From assembly GCA_002964805.2 (NCBI GenBank), contig PUDQ02000001.1, positions 9,386,001-9,450,000 on the forward strand: a stretch of 64,000 nt of DNA, given 5' to 3'. This document shows, piece after piece, positions 1-13,731 of the stretch. The position numbers were made by a program, and so were the translations under genes. The notes beneath the pieces were generated by a model. It saw only the letters and a list, made by a program, of their open reading frames with translations. It was not told the origin of the DNA and did no database searches. The stretch comes from Trametes villosa. Taxonomy: Eukaryota > Basidiomycota > Agaricomycetes > Polyporales > Polyporaceae. Numbering within the stretch: the stretch's first letter is position 1; the number at the start of each line of letters is the position of its first letter.

Positions 1-3000
1 GTTCTGGCGCCTCCAACTCGAGATAATCCGACAGTCCCCGGACCAAAGCGTCTTTGCCTGGGCCTCCAATATCGGGTTGCGCTATGCCCCTGCTTTGTGC
101 GCTCCGACAGATCTATTTAGCACCTGCCGTTCTGCGACTAGCGCCTATCCTCGCAACCTGCTCGCATCGAGTCCCACCGCCTTCTTTGGCTGCTCAGACG
201 TTATCACTACTGCCGGCCATAGCCTGACAACGGATCTTGGGCTGCAGCCCCTCAAGGAGCCCCATTTCTCCCGCACAAACTACGGCATACGAATCCAGCT
301 CCCGCTCCTCCCCACAGGAGTTCCAAACATTTTTCTGGCGGCTCTAGCGTGCCAGGATGGCACGTCCTGGCGGGCTCTGGCATTACAGCAGATGGAGGGT
401 GACAAGGCATACGTGCTCGTCGACTGGCCCGCTACCGGTCCCCAGCAGCTCAGAATCATTGACCTCCCACCTCGAATGTCCGACTCCGTGGACTTGGATC
501 CGTATGAGTGGCGGGAGGAGACTATTTACATCCACTGGCAACCTACAGAACTCCCCTCTCCTTTGCAGCGAGGTGAGTAGACTCTCATCATGCTAAACAT
601 CTCGCAGAATGAGGGATTACTACATACTGTTCCAGGACATGGCCTATCTACGGCGCCACACGGTGAGCCGAGAAACTCCACTCAGCACGGCAACCGCCGT
701 GCATGGATGCATGCATGCGCGGTCGCACTCTCTGCCTTCCCAGACCGGTATGCACTGCAAAAGGAGCTGGACCAATCAACGATAAACCGTGTTCATCTTG
801 CAATGTCCGACGCATTGGATATGTTGATAAAGTGCTCGCCAATGCACGTCAGTGAGTAAGGCGCTATGTGTACCTATGCGTTGCTCTGATGATAGGCTAC
901 AGATATACGCACCGCTTATGAGCAAGCACAAACAGCGGCTACTACGGAGAAGCCCTCGTTCCTGCGTCAAACACTCATATTTCTGCAGCTGGCACAGGCA
1001 TCGCTGATACTATATTATGTCCGGTGCGTCCGGAAAGGACTACGCGCAGTGACATTATATTGATGCTGGAATTATACTTAGGCAACAAATGTACCATGGG
1101 CCCCGTTCTTCTCGCAGCACGAAAACAAGCTCGTACAATGATGAAGAACCGTCTAGCGGTAAGCGCAAGTACATGCACTCCTTGTACCCCTAAGTAATCC
1201 TATACGGATTTTGCTCGGGGGTCTATCACCGCCTCGCCAAGACGAGGACACGATCATGCACCTTGGTAGCCTGATAGAGGTTTGCGCCGTGGAGTCTCAG
1301 GAAGGTACGCACCTTGAACAAGCAACGATGAGCAATTGCTGATGATCGATTAAATTCAGGCTATTCTGCGAGGAAACAAGAGTGGAAGGTGAATACTCGG
1401 GCACCTACACGGTCCTCATGGCTGATGATATGTTTTCTAGGATGAACTTGAAAGAATTCAAGGCGAACTACATAGATGCGGTGAGCGCGAGTCTGATGCG
1501 AGGCTGAACTTATCGGAAGAACTGAGGATAAGACTAGGCCATGAGTCCACCCTCTTCTTTTTGGGGAGGGCGCTCGATCTTCTTCCACCGCGGACCAACC
1601 AATCTGACGCAGGAACACCGAGCCACCCGTCCACTCAGGCCCGCCTCATACGCCTAGCCACTTCCGCCTTGATGACGAACAATTTTGCACAAGTCGGGTC
1701 CAGCTACCGTGGTACAGGCCTCGCCGGTGATGCACAATACACACAGCTGGGTCAAGTACTGAGGAGAAACCAGATTGCTTTCTATTTTAGGCTATACCAC
1801 GCGCCGACGCACAGTGTTAGGCGACGTCGAACCCGATCAAGCCCAGTCAAGTCAGAGGTCCACCCCGGTCTTACCGATGCCAACTCATACGAGGAGATCA
1901 CGGATCCTGTGAGCGCTGTACTCAGTTTGCTCCAATGCAGTACTCATGCGCCGTCTGTAGGATATACGGCGGATCTGGAAGGCAATGGTAGGTCTTTTGT
2001 GTCCCGGGATAATCTGACCAGAATTCTCAAAGGACTCAGGGCTGGGGCCGCTCCGTCGATTGCCATACTTTCGCCCTCTGCGTCTACAAGTATGTGCTAT
2101 ACCTGCTGCCAGATTCATTCTAATCCGCCGCTTCAAGCTACTTCGTTCACCTCGAGTCCTGGGGCGTCCCAGAAGAGCCACAAACCGTCACACCACTACA
2201 CCACGAGGTACTGAAGGGCTGCACCACCCTTACCGCCGCTGCGCAAGATGCATGGTGCCTCAACTACTTCAACCATCACACACTCTCGACGTTCACGGAA
2301 GGTAAGTACAATGCATCTGGTATTGGTTTCAACGACGTTGATTGATTCTGCACTAGTGTTGGACCGTAACATGACGGGGCTCGTTAAGATACAGAATGTG
2401 AACCAATTCACGAACGCAAGGCCGGAAGGGATCACATTCATGCAGTGGATCGCGTACAGCGCATACGGTGAGTTTGACGTCGAGCTGTGTTTCTCAACCT
2501 CTCACGGGAGATGAATCAGGCTGGTACGTTTCCGCACACATCTATCGCCTTCGGGTGGAATGGATCATCGAGCGGATGGCCTCGTTCGACTACGCACCAG
2601 CGAACAGTGAAACTGTAGCAAGACTCTTGGACAAGATTATTCGTGTCACATCCTTCCTGCGAAGCCTCGGCCAGCCAAGCCGCCTCAGCGACAAGCATCT
2701 TCTCGAATCGGCGCACTCAGTCATGAAGAGGCAGGAGCAGACGGCGAAAGCAGCGCTTGAGAAGGTGAACTACGAGCTGAGGGAGGAAGACGCCTACAGT
2801 ATGCTTGGCCTCAGCGAAGATAGCGAACAGATCGGGTGTATTGAAGACGTGAGTACGGAACTTCGGGGCTTCTCGGATACTGACGTCTCACCTGTTGTGT
2901 CCAGCGCATCCTTGGTATTCTCTTTCTCGTGATGCAGCACCACTACGGCACGCTTGCGCTAGCGAAAGAGTATGTGGTGGACGACTATGCGCTGAATCGA

Positions 3001-5322
3001 GCCACGTCCAGTATCAAAGTCCTTGTAGGACTGTTAGAAGACCGCACCACAGCGCTTCACGGTGCACCGATCCTCTGTGGTATGCTACACGAATTCGGCT
3101 ACTGATGTTACTACCGTACTTCTTGGCAGATCGCCTCTGCAGATTGCATTATGGCGTTGGCAGAGAGAAGCAATACATCGCGAACGGCATGGTATGTATC
3201 ACCTTGTTTGACCCGCCTTGTACATTCCAGGTTCTAATTTCCTCTCATCTAGTTCAATGACACGCACCGCTTTCGGAATGCTGCCTCCTCTGAGGAGAGA
3301 AGTCGGTTGAGCGAGTCGTGGTACATGCCGTGGCGACCCGAGCAAGAGGTGGCATCGGCATTCCGGCAATACGACCGCCATTTCGATCTCGACTTGAAGC
3401 CTCCTGGGCCACGGTTCTTACGTTTTCCTGTACAGAATTTAGTCCGAGCGACGCTATCAATCACTGGCGAGCCGGACGCAGGATACGAACTTGTGGCCTC
3501 CATCCGGGAGCGCTACAGCATCAGACTGGCTGCTAGCTCCGCTGGTGAGGGGTCCATTGAGAGGCAAACACCGCGGCGGGATGTTTCGAGTGATACTGAG
3601 GCCGTGGAACTCTCGCTGCAGTACGTATCGTGACACAACTCGTAAGCGGGCCGAATACTGACAATACTTAGCTCGGGCACCAGGTGCAATGGGTGCAAGA
3701 CCTATCCCATCGTTGGTACCCGCTTCAAGTGCATCGACTGCAGTGGCGAGTAGCTTCAACCCGTAGATTAGCGTATGCCTCTCACGTAGCTTTGTTCCGC
3801 TTAGACCTCGACTACTGCTCGAAGTGCCATGGCTCGTCCCCTCAGCCCCTCATGCGCCCCAATGTTGCCGCCAGACCTCACCCGTCCGCCCATCGCTTCT
3901 TGAGCATAGAGCAAGAGATTCCGACAGAAGATCTCAATACTGTACTCCGGAGCCTTAGGTCCCAGCCCCTCGACTCAGACGCATGCGGTGCGCTTCCTGA
4001 GCTCGATCCCCTCATCGTTCATTGCCTGTCGCAGTCGAGCGATGTCGTCCAGCAGGTTGTGCAGGGTCTCGTCGCCTATCGTCAGCACTGCCTGAAGGCC
4101 GAAGTGGAGGAAGATGCCGCTGGGATTGCCGACCTCGAGGCCCTCGACACGATATTCGAGCAGCTTGCAGTTTTTCCTCTCGCTGCCGATTTTGCCAAGT
4201 ACCGAAGCGAGCTCTTCCTACGCTTGCGCGATGGAAACCTGCTACATTAGTACGCCCCTTTGTTCCCTTCTCATGGCTATCGATGACATACTCGTCATGC
4301 GCAGTGCGCTCTGTGATGAGTGCCTATCTCGAGGAGAGAGAGAGAGCGGTATACGTGGGGACCGATACAGATGCGTCGACTGCAATGGTACGTTTTCTCG
4401 AGTGCTCTGGGACTGTGCTGACGTTTCACGTAAGATTTCGACCTCTGTGCTAGGTGTTTCGACGCCCTTCGGGAGGAGCACCATGGCGGGAAACATCGCT
4501 TCGTCGTAATGCCATACCCAGTCGCACGCTTCATACGAGAACGCGCCCTTGCTCAGTATCCGAACCTCGCCAACGAAATTGTGGCCGACCCGTGGAAGCT
4601 TGAAGGCCTAACCCAGGAAGTCGCATCCCCTCCAGAAGACAGGACGAAGGCGGATGAACTGGCGACAGTCGATGGTAAGTCTGAAGCTATTGGCTTCAAT
4701 AACTATCTTTCTCGGAGATCGCTGCTTACCACCCTACCTCAGCTACACCCTCGGGCGACCCCGGAGGGGCGCTGGCTCTACCTCGTTGTTGCGGTCCTTG
4801 CCAGTGTCCGTTATCGAAGGAGCGACACACGTACAGATGTATCACCTGCGAACGCCGAGGGAGCCCCAGCGGTCCAGGTACGTGCTTTTAGTATGCGATG
4901 CTCGGTACCGGTTTTCGCCTTGGGATTCGAGTGGCTGACCCTGGTACTGCGTCACAGACTACCTACTCTGCGCTGATTGTCTGCGCGCAAAGCCCCAGAC
5001 AGCGCGAGGCGGGCACAGGCCTACCCATATCCTTGCTGTGATCCCCGGTCTCGCGACTCGCCGAGATCCGCCCCCCGAAGAGCCGCATGCCGACGGTACA
5101 CGCTCTGGAGAACCGACTTCCAACGACCCGCATATCGACAACCCGCTTCCCGAAGAACCTCACCCGAGAAGGCTACGCGAGCCCGAGGCCCACACCCCGA
5201 CGAACGAGGAGCTCTCAAAGCGCATCCGCGAGCTGGAAGAAACGATACTCACCCTGCAATCGAGCGTCGCCCAGCTCCAAGCATCGCTCCCCGCGTCCGG
5301 GGCATCGAGTGCGAGAGCGTAG
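1..5322 (+). CDS. HET-EF-hand-ZZ protein, paralog A (5' partial)
   Basis: Multi-exon gene entering the window inside the region just after the HET core. Base 2 starts an open frame reading FWRLQLEIIRQSPDQSVFAW, which matches copies B and C. First exons by eye: 2-572, 636-851, 903-1023, 1082-1158; frames stay consistent with B and C. Later parts contain an EF-hand-like loop at 2362-2397 (D, N, T, G and N at positions 1, 3, 5, 6, 12). A helical region follows (about 2525-3060). Then come three zinc-binding modules: a ZZ-type pair CNGCK/CIDC then YCSKC near 3685-3840, CDEC/CVDC then LCARC near 4310-4455, and CQCP/CITC then LCADC near 4790-4985. The tail is proline/glutamate-rich and ends in a short coiled coil (KRIRELEETILTLQSSVAQL) before the stop at 5320-5322. 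No stop or frameshift is seen. By family, HET proteins drive incompatibility cell death; the EF-hand and ZZ parts suggest Ca- or partner-sensing (inference). It resembles C more than B. Confidence 0.8.
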
Positions 5323-5830
5323 GCCCTGGAAGGTGACTACTGCATTTCACCGCCATCCTGAGTCTCAAGAGTTCTCATGCGCGGTGTTACAGGCGATCTT
5401 CGAAGGATCTATCACCGATGCCATAGGTGGGATGGTGCGGGCGCGCCGCGCTATCCTGTCCACGCTACAGGGATGCGGGGATCCGTTCGAACGTGCTCGG
5501 CTTCGCCTACGCTACGCATCTCTGCACTCTCACTCTCGCGGCCACAGTTTTTGCTCCTTCTCTTCATGCCTCAATTCGCTCCCGCGCCCTCCATATCCAT
5601 ATCTAACTACGTACCCGATCATGCCGCATCTCGTTTTCTCCATCATGTACAATATCGCTCGAGCCCCAGTGCCAACTGCATCATATGTACTCTTCGCACC
5701 GCAAACCACTTGGTACGCCGCAGCAAGGGAGCCTCAAGAGCAGCGTGCTTCGGGGATAGAATTGACTGGCGAGCACGCTGCCAGTCGAACTCGTGATGCC
5801 TATCGCCGTGGTCGTGCCGTACCGTGACAA
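5323..5830 (+). repeat. Conserved 3' flank of HET A, shared with HET C
   Basis: The sequence after the A stop matches the sequence after the C stop (about 60584-60900) in the same order. Shared strings include cttcgaagga, cacgctacag, cctacgctacg and cactcgag-like runs. It may hold an untranslated last exon or terminator, but no gene is convincing. The equivalent region after HET B is not obviously similar. The shared flank shows that A and C descend from a duplication that included more than the coding region. Confidence 0.5.
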
Positions 5831-7055
5831 CCGCATCGAAGTTCCGCCATGGACCCCTCACTGAGGTGCATGGATCGCTGTATGTATGCGTCATCGCGAT
5901 AAGTTCGTGAGCGAGAAGAGACAACGGGAGCGGATACTCACGCTGTGGCTGACCGTCGCAGAGGCGCGAGCGTCCACTTGTGTCTGACTACGCCGCCGTG
6001 GAGGCGCGATATACGTTTATGTCCGGTCGCGGAGCGGTTCTCCGGAGTGCCATCGAGACCTTGAGAGCGACCGTCAGGAAGCGACTAGTAGCTCGCGTGG
6101 GGATTGTCATAAACGTCGACGTACTGGAGTATGCATTCGCGTATTGAAACGCAATCGTCCGCGCTTACGGGGGCGTCGACACTGGCGCGACAGTCTTTGA
6201 GGACGCAGGGCGCGCCAGAACAACATGGTAGGATGGTCTTCCTGCACGAAGAGGTCCCGGATAGCCCGAGATCCGGACTCATCTGGATCTAGCGATGTAC
6301 GCTGGATAGTTGTAACGAGCGGGATGTGCGCATCTCGATGAGAGCGTGAAGGGGTCAACTTGGGTTTCTACGGAGTAAGCCAGCGGTGAGCTGCCCCAAA
6401 CTCCACGACACCCTCGTTGCTCTCGGGCAAGCCATCTAGCGTCGCGTGTGTCGCAATGGCAACAACGCGCTCGCATGAGCCCCCGTAGAGAGGAAAGTGA
6501 GGCGCGGGGTGCGCTGTTTCCGCTACGACGCCTCTTCCGCTACTCTATGATGTATGGAGATGGTATGGTGCTTGCCAGTAGCCCATGGGTAGCGAAGTCG
6601 GACGCTTGCGCAATGTTATCCAAATCGCTGTGGTCGCGGGCTCAATTCTGCGTACACGGCACAATCCTGCGAGTAAGTAGTCGTTCTCAAGATTCTTCAC
6701 GGTGTGAGGATGAAGTCCACGTACTCGATGATTGTCTCGCTCGACACGCCGCAACACCTTGTATTGCATGACGTCTGACCTGCAAAAGAGTCGGTCAACT
6801 TGAAACACCTGTATCAGATCCACGGACACGTCTTAGTATACAAGGAACCGTATGAGCTCTCCGAATGCTCGCGATGCGGGGCACAAAGTGCATACCGCGG
6901 TCCCATTCTCCACTCGCGTGTAGCGCACTCGTCGGGATCTGCCTAGTCGTTGCTGGAGATTGTATCGTACACGCGTTGGCGTTGCTGTGACACATCATTC
7001 AAAGGACACTGCAGGTGTCCGGTCAGGCTGCAGGAGGTTCGAGGAGTGGTGGTGT
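5831..7055. other. Intergenic, no gene recognised
   Basis: I see no open frame with splice structure or recognisable protein on either strand. Short open frames in all frames look like chance. The stretch lies between the 3' flank of HET A and a block repeated downstream of all three HET genes. Confidence 0.4.
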
Positions 7056-7230
7056 CTAGTGGTGGCAGAGACGAGTCGGCGGCGCTTTCGGCCATTGCCA
7101 GCGTTCGGCGTTCCGGTCCGATGGATGACGCACGCCTGAACAAGCGCCCGTGCTGCCGTTTTTCACCGTGACGACCATGTCCTCGACACTGGACAGGCAG
7201 GTACCTCTCCCAGCTGCTATTCGTTCAGCA
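7056..7230. repeat. HET-downstream repeat block, copy 1
   Basis: This block recurs at about 42430-42600 and 62300-62420, each time a few kilobases downstream of a HET gene. Shared landmarks are gcggcgctttcggcca, a run around gcaccgcgacggccat, and cctcgacaggta-like ends. The copies are clearly diverged. No coding meaning is evident. It is a good anchor for aligning the three tandem units. Confidence 0.55.
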
Positions 7231-8165
7231 CGTATGTACACTATATGCTCATCGGGACGCTCACCGAAATCTCTCGTATTAGCCCTGGGCTCATCCACCC
7301 AGCAGCAGGTGCGTACAACCCACCAATGCCGGACGTCACTCGCACTTGCCGCTCGGAGTCGCTGTCTCCTGCTTCCCTGCCTGTCACAGAAGCTCTACTG
7401 CTGCGGAGTTCTTCTCTTCGCGGGGCGCCGCGTACTTCCCATCTCCTCAGGCCTCACTCCCACCATCCACTGCAGTATCCTCTGTCCTCTGAAGCCTGGT
7501 GTGCTCGACGAGGCGGCATCGACCTACGCTCTTGCCTTGCAACTGCTTTGGTTTACCGGGCTTCGCACTCTCGTACCTGGACACGTCTCCCGCTCGCCCT
7601 GCTCTCGGGCTACTGCCGTATCCTCCCATTCACCGCCGTTGCACCCGAGGTACGCCCATTCATCTTCTGATATGACATTGACTCTCAGCTGTATGCGCGC
7701 TGACGCCGCGGATTCAGCTTTTGTCCGCAACCACCATCGTCGTCTGTTGCGGAAGGAACAGAGACGTCTTGACCAGTGGACGAAGGCTCTGTTCTCATGT
7801 ACGCCTCGCTCGAAGCAGATCCCCGCGACCATCGAGCACGACCAGACACCGCGCCAGCGCCAGCATGTCGACCCGACAGTCTCGGCTCCTGGAGGCTTCG
7901 CATCGTACCATCAGAACGCAACGACAAGCAGGGCGGGAGAACGGTAGGCTCCTCCATAATCTCACATGCCCCTCGTACCGACTGCCATCGGCTAGCGACC
8001 TTCGCTGCCTCCAAGCGCGACCTCGACTGCCGCAGCGATGGCAACAAGCTCGTCATAAACTTGCTCGTCTCGCCCGCCGTCGTCACCGCCGTGGCCTCCT
8101 CCGGCCGGCTTCCCTTTACCTCCGTGACATTTGCTCTCCTCTTGTCCTCTGGGTAATGATTAATG
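7231..8165. repeat. Decayed segment paralogous to 42670-44230
   Basis: Aligns in order with the region after the second copy of the downstream block. For example ggtgcgtacaacccaccaat pairs with ggtgcgtgcaacccaaaatg, and accgactgccatcggctagc pairs with actgactgccaacggctagc. Neither copy keeps a long consistent frame. This is probably a dead gene or genes whose identity I cannot read. Confidence 0.45.
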
Positions 8166-9140
8166 ATTTTACAGCAGGTCGCCACGCGAGCAGGCTCACC
8201 CCAGAAGATACGCTATCATCTTGCGCCGATGCCGGCCCCGTGGGCGCGAGCAGAGCTCGTCGTGCGCCCGGCTTGTACTAGTAGCGGCTGGAGATCCTCG
8301 CGCTGCTTGGGAGCCATTCTCCGGGCGGGGAGCGTCCGGGCCGGATTTGCCGCGACTGAAGGCTGATCCGCTGAGGGGCAGGTGCATCCACGACGACGAC
8401 TACGGCGAGGGCGGCGCGCGCGAGCACGCCACACTTCAATTACGGCTCTATGGTACGTGTGCTGGAACAGCGTCTCGAACCTGCGCTGATTACTGGTATC
8501 GCCACAGGCTGCGACCATCGTGCGTCCCCTCGCTGGTATCCGCAAGAACCAACTCCAAGCACGCTCTGTCCTTCTCAGCCCTCATCAGTCGCACGAACCG
8601 GGTGTGTGTTCCCGTTCAAGTTCAGCTGTCGGCGCAGGCGACGTCCTCGACAGCGCCCACGCGGGCAGGCTTCACTCCGAGGGAGAGGGCTGCTACCGCG
8701 TGCCGGCGCCAGCGCCGGCGCTCACGACGGGGACGGAGGTCGTCGTGTCCCTGGCTCGCAGCGGCGCGGGATGCTTGCGCGGTTTGGAAGCCATTTTCGG
8801 GCTGGGAGCTCTCGGGCTGCCGAGGATTGCAGGTTCGTCTGGAGGGCAAGTACCTCGCTGGCGAGGACAGCATGCACTCGCATGCTGCTCTCCTGCCACG
8901 GTTCTATGGTATGTGTGCTGGGTCGATATTTCGAGGCTGCGCTGACTAGTATCACGACAGGCTGCGCGGCGATCGTTCCGCGTCCTTCCGTTCGCACCCG
9001 CAGGGCTCAAAAACAAGCACGCACTGTCCTCCACCGTCTCCCGCCGCTTGAACCGGGCGCGCTCCCGTTCAAGCTCGTGGATGTAGCGCACTCTCAGGGC
9101 CGGCAGCGCGGGCGATGTCCTCGACAGCGCTCGGCCTCGC
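8166..9140. repeat. Two tandem decayed units of about 0.47-0.49 kb
   Basis: Copy 1 (about 8166-8660) and copy 2 (about 8660-9140) share, in order, gcgagcaggctcac/gcgggcaggcttcac, gggagccattctccgggcgg/ggaagccattttcgggctgg, ctctatggta/ttctatggta, caggctgcg and ccgttcaag(t/c)tc. A third partial unit begins near 9120, and relatives occur at 44830-45260. The copies are GC-rich and strongly diverged. No intact protein is seen. Confidence 0.5.
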
Positions 9141-10900
9141 GGGTTTCCTCGAGCGCCGCGACACGTCTGAGCGCTAGGCAGCACGCCCCGCAGAAGCAGG
9201 AGCCGTTCGACGCGCCCGTCCGGCACGCGATGTCCGCGGACGAAGTGGGTTCGCCCTGCTCAACCGTCTTCGCGCGCAGATCGCGGTGGGTCTTACAACC
9301 TCTATCGGCGGACACCCCAGGCGCGCTGGCAGCAGGCACCAGTCGAAACGATCCACTATCCTGAACAGCCTAGACCTGGAAGCGACGTGACGCCATCACT
9401 GAGGGCGATATTATGGTGATCTTGTTACAGTCTCCTGGCGGCTTCTATGGCTTACACTCTACGGGCCCCACGACTCGTTTACGATCTTCCGGACGCCGGA
9501 CGCACCCCGGGCCGCGCGCATGTCAGATACGTGGATGCTTCGAGCACCAGTGGACGTTGACCTCCCGCGAGCGCCGCGAACGCATAGTAGCTAGCGCGGC
9601 TCTCACCTCCCTTATGTTGGCGATGTGCTAGCGATATGCCTGCCGCTCACGCTCGTACTCGCGTTGCTTCTGGCAGAATCGCTCTTTATGTTTATCGTGC
9701 ATCTCCCGCCCGAGACGCTTGCGAGAATCGGAGCACATGTACATTCTTCATATTTGCGGAATATCAAACGTATCTGCGAGAAACACTCCCATAAAACCAT
9801 CCCCTAACTGTCCTTGCAGTGTAAGCATGCGCGCCCAACTGGCGAACAGCTCCGGATACGACCGTGGACACGGTACCCTCAGAAAGGCCTCACGGCCTCG
9901 CGCCCCGTCCCGATCCCTCCCGCGACAGCGAGACCGCGCCTGAGGAGCTCCCCCAATATCTGCGTCAAGATTGCGACCGCGCCCCACTTCACCTCCATCT
10001 GCTATGAACTCGCCGCACGCGCCAGCGTCCGCGCGTTCTACTCGTTCGTACGGATACTGTTTATCCTTTCAGCGGCGGAGAGAGATAGAAAGGGTCGAAC
10101 GACGTACAGTGGTGGGTGGAGTCGTGGCGTTCTCAACAGCAAACCGCTCTTGTTGCGTCCACACACCTGCATCTCGGCAAACAGGAACTCGTGCCAGACG
10201 AAGCGGACGGACGGTGGCGGAAGCGTGCATCATCGGTCGAAGATAGCCTAGAGATGTCGAGGTTGGCCATGGCCAGGCGTACCACAGAGATTCGGAGACA
10301 ATCGAAGCGGCGTTCGACTCATGAATTTGGAGGCAGCCTGAGCGATGCGCAATGATCGCGGGAGGGAAGAGGCCAGCGCGTTGCGCACAAGACCCGGGTT
10401 TCGTAAAGGCCCGTACATCTGTACGTTGGGTCAGTCGCCTCGCGCCCAGACCCGCGGACGCGCCCTGCGAGCCTCTCTCCGCCGTTGCTATCACTCAGAG
10501 GGTGGTACTCACGATAAAAGCGCAATGTTTTTCAATTATCGCCCCACTGGATCACGCGCGCAGCGCGAGTAACGAGCGCGATCTCCTCCCACTCCCGCAT
10601 GGCGCTCCGGGTGTGACGCGGAGCCGCGCTGAGATATAGTTCCTGGGGTATCATCAGTCTCACACTACGGTTCGAGAGTATGGGTACAGACGTACGAAAG
10701 ACGTACCTAAGCGGCCTCTTCCGAGCGTTCTTACTGCTCCGCGTCACGCAGGTGTTGCACGAGGTCGGCGGTGCTGCTCCCGTACTGACCATCCTAAACC
10801 TTCGGATCCTGCAAGAGTAGTCAGCAGACGTACATTTGGATACTGATACGACAGGCGACACACCATTCTACTTCCCATCTCCCGGCTCTGCACCGCCTGG
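9141..10900. repeat. Decayed segment paralogous to 45100-46860
   Basis: Ordered similarity to the B-C interval. Landmarks are gaggagctccc near 9945 and 45820, gcgtccgcgcgttct near 10027 and gtgtccgcgcgttct near 45961, and gaagcggacggacggtggcg near 10200 against gaagcggatgggaggtggcg near 46120. An open run 10680-10819 (+) ends ILNLRILQE before a stop, but its partner in the other unit is interrupted. Treated as remnants of unidentified genes. Confidence 0.45.
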
Positions 10901-13731
10901 CGAACTAGCCTTTCGAATACGCCCGCCGGCCGACCACCTCCGCACTAATCAGGGACGCGTCGGCGCCGAATGGTGCCATCGAACTGAAGAAAGACACGGT
11001 CATAGAAGTTCCCCTGGTCCCTCAGCGAGGTCTGCGCGACATCTATGAGTACAATAAGGCCCGTCACGGTACCACCGCGGGCTCTCATACCACTCGGTGC
11101 AGGTCGAAATCAAGAACGTCTTCGCCGAGGACGGTCATGACATTGCGGAGGTTGCAGATGGCGTGGCCGGAACTATGCTGATAGCGGTTATGAGGTGAGC
11201 ATTCGTTTCAACTAGTTCCAGGAAATTTCACACGTACCTTGACGTGATGCCATGCAAGCGTGCTGTGCACTAGTATGAATTCTACACCGCGGAGATTGTT
11301 GTGCAGGAACTGCTATGCGCTCAATACCCATCGGACCCTGCAGGTGTGCGTACTTACAAGCAACTCGGAGGTCGTATGCGCCGCTCCCGGTTCTGATCTC
11401 ACCCCGGCGGAGTACCTTCTTAATGCACCGGGACTCGCGCCCGTTTGACCTACCGCGCATATGGCGCTGCTTGAGCGCGCCCGCTAAAAGCCCGGATCGC
11501 TCGCTGAGTAGAGCAGAGCGGGAGCGTGTCGGCCATTCCAATCAACTTCGTGACGAACGGCTGGGCTTTGGGCTCTGTGATTGCGTTCTTTGAGAAAGCA
11601 TGGTCTTAGCGCACCTTTCTCCGCATTCCTAGCGGAATATCCTCTGGGAGGTCGATGAACTCGACGGCGTCGAGCGCGCCGTCATCCGTCGCAGTTGTGA
11701 CGGCAATCGTGTGCCTGCAGATGCGAGTGTAGATAAGTTAGTAAAACTGTAGCCGCCGACAATGCTGAGCACGTACTGTGCCTCTTAGACTGCTATCATC
11801 GGTAAATGGACTGTTATGGCAACGCGAGCTATGTGGCAGTCCTAGTCGAGATGCGAGAGCGAGACCACCCCAGGCTAAGCCTATACCATAGCAAGCTTCA
11901 GTTTGGGCTGGCCAGCATAAAGAAAAAGGACAATGAGCAGACCAGATACAATGCAGCGATTATTATGGCTCCTGAGTACTGAGCTAGAGGATGAGCTCGA
12001 AATGCAGTGTGATTGGTCGTCGCGATGCCACAGTGAGCAACAAGTGCACTTTCGTTCACATGCAATGCTAGTCTCTGTTTGGGGCTCAGGACAACCTAGT
12101 GTGACCCGTCAAGCCAGGTATACGCAGAGGACCGTTGTGGTTCGAGTGCAACGCGGAGGCGCAAGGTATCTGCCAGACTGCCACGCGGCACAGCACGGGC
12201 GCCTGATCTCTTGCTCGGCAAAAGCCGTCAGCGTTGCCACCATGCACCTCCGTTGTGTTCGGGATACGCACCTTGGCACCGTACGTCGCCCCACTGGCTT
12301 GGACCATCCTGATTCCCCGCTCGTATCCTCAGCGCCAGCCTCAAGACCATTACCATGAAAGTACCCATGCGTACGCAGCCAGGTAAGGCGGTATGTCGCC
12401 CGAGCACGTTGCCAAGGCTAATCTCGTTGCGCAGTTTCTCCAGAGTCGACAGAGCGATGCTGCATCTACCGGCGAACCATTCATTGGTAAGCATTTATAC
12501 CCTCTCAGTGTCCAGTGTGACACTGAAGAATGCCATCGAATCATATCAGGCACCTCAACGACCTACGCAGGGGCGTGCAGATCCGGTTCCCCGGCTTGCG
12601 TGTCTACAACCAAGTTAGCGAGAATGCGGACGAGCTCGCAGCCATCGATTTCGACAAGGTCTCTGACCCGCGTTCCGCATGCGGGAAAAACGTTCAGGAG
12701 CTACTGGCGCAGGTCTGCCGCCCGTGCCCAAGTATACCCCGGACACCGGCAGCAGGAAATCTCTTCCACCAGCTGCGCTTTTCCGGCATGCACGTCGAGC
12801 GGTTTCGCATCGTTAAAGCTCACTGTATGCTGGCCCGGTCACGGCGGACGTGCAGTCCGTGCCGAAGTAGGAGTACTCGGAGGAGAGCGAGTCCCTTGGT
12901 ATACTCAAGGTGCGCGACCAAGCGGGGGTCGACCGCGTGCTGGAGCTTGCTTAAAGTGGTATCGCACACACCGGAAGGATGACGCATGTCGTGCCGCCTT
13001 CCACAAGCTGCGCAGCACTTTGGTGTTTCCATGTAGCTACTGTCGACGGCCAGTTCGGCTCTTCAATTTCACACTCTCGCCGCCATCCACTCGCTACTGC
13101 CTACGCTTCCACGCAAAAGCGATTGGCACATGCTATTGTCTCAAGTACGCCATGCTTTCTTCTCTTTAAGTCTCGCCTGAGCGCTTTATTCGTGGCTTTA
13201 GATCGAGCGTCAGCCCTCGAGGGCCGCAGAATGTGCGGCGACGGCATTGGGTCAGCATGGTATCATGAGATAGCGACTGAGAAGACGAGTACGATCAAAT
13301 TACACGGAAAGCGGTTGAGAGCCCAATGTAGAGCGATGCGCAACGGTTCCCGCACGATTCGCGCCTGTATTCTTCCTGTGAGTACCGCATAAATCACGCC
13401 CGTGCGTCTTACAATGCACATTTAGCTCTCTTGCACACACTTACTCTATTGCGCTCGTTGCAGTCACCAGAGAGCAGGAGACAGTGTTGCTATCAACGCC
13501 GATGCTAGGCCAAACAAACGTGTCAAGTGTAGGAAGTCCCGGAGACGAGGTACGTACCATGTAACAGATTGCACCCCCACATTTGACCTGACCTCCCGGC
13601 TTGGCTTTCTCCATGAACGCCTGGAACGCACGCTCTAGCTCACCTATTCCGCTCCGAAATCTCTACTGAAGCAGGGCGGGGCCCGCCATCTTGCCAGAAC
13701 CTCCATTCTCCTCAGTCTAGAGAGCGAACCC
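10901..13731. other. Intergenic stretch with unassigned open runs
   Basis: Several moderately long open frames occur, for example 11933-12358 (+), 12393-13169 (+) and 12530-12982 (+). None shows a recognisable domain, and the overlapping long frames are expected from the GC content. A short string (KKDTVIEVPLVPQRGLRDIY, near 10985-11045) looks protein-like but is isolated. I do not call a gene here. Confidence 0.35.

Noticed and set aside
8221..9364. Overlapping long open frames of 240-300 codons in the 8.2-9.4 kb region
   Set aside because: They overlap in several frames on both strands, fit the GC-rich composition, and are not conserved in frame between the tandem units.
12100..12160. tRNA-like B box (ggttcgagtgcaac)
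   Set aside because: No matching A box, stem pairing or acceptor end could be found around it.
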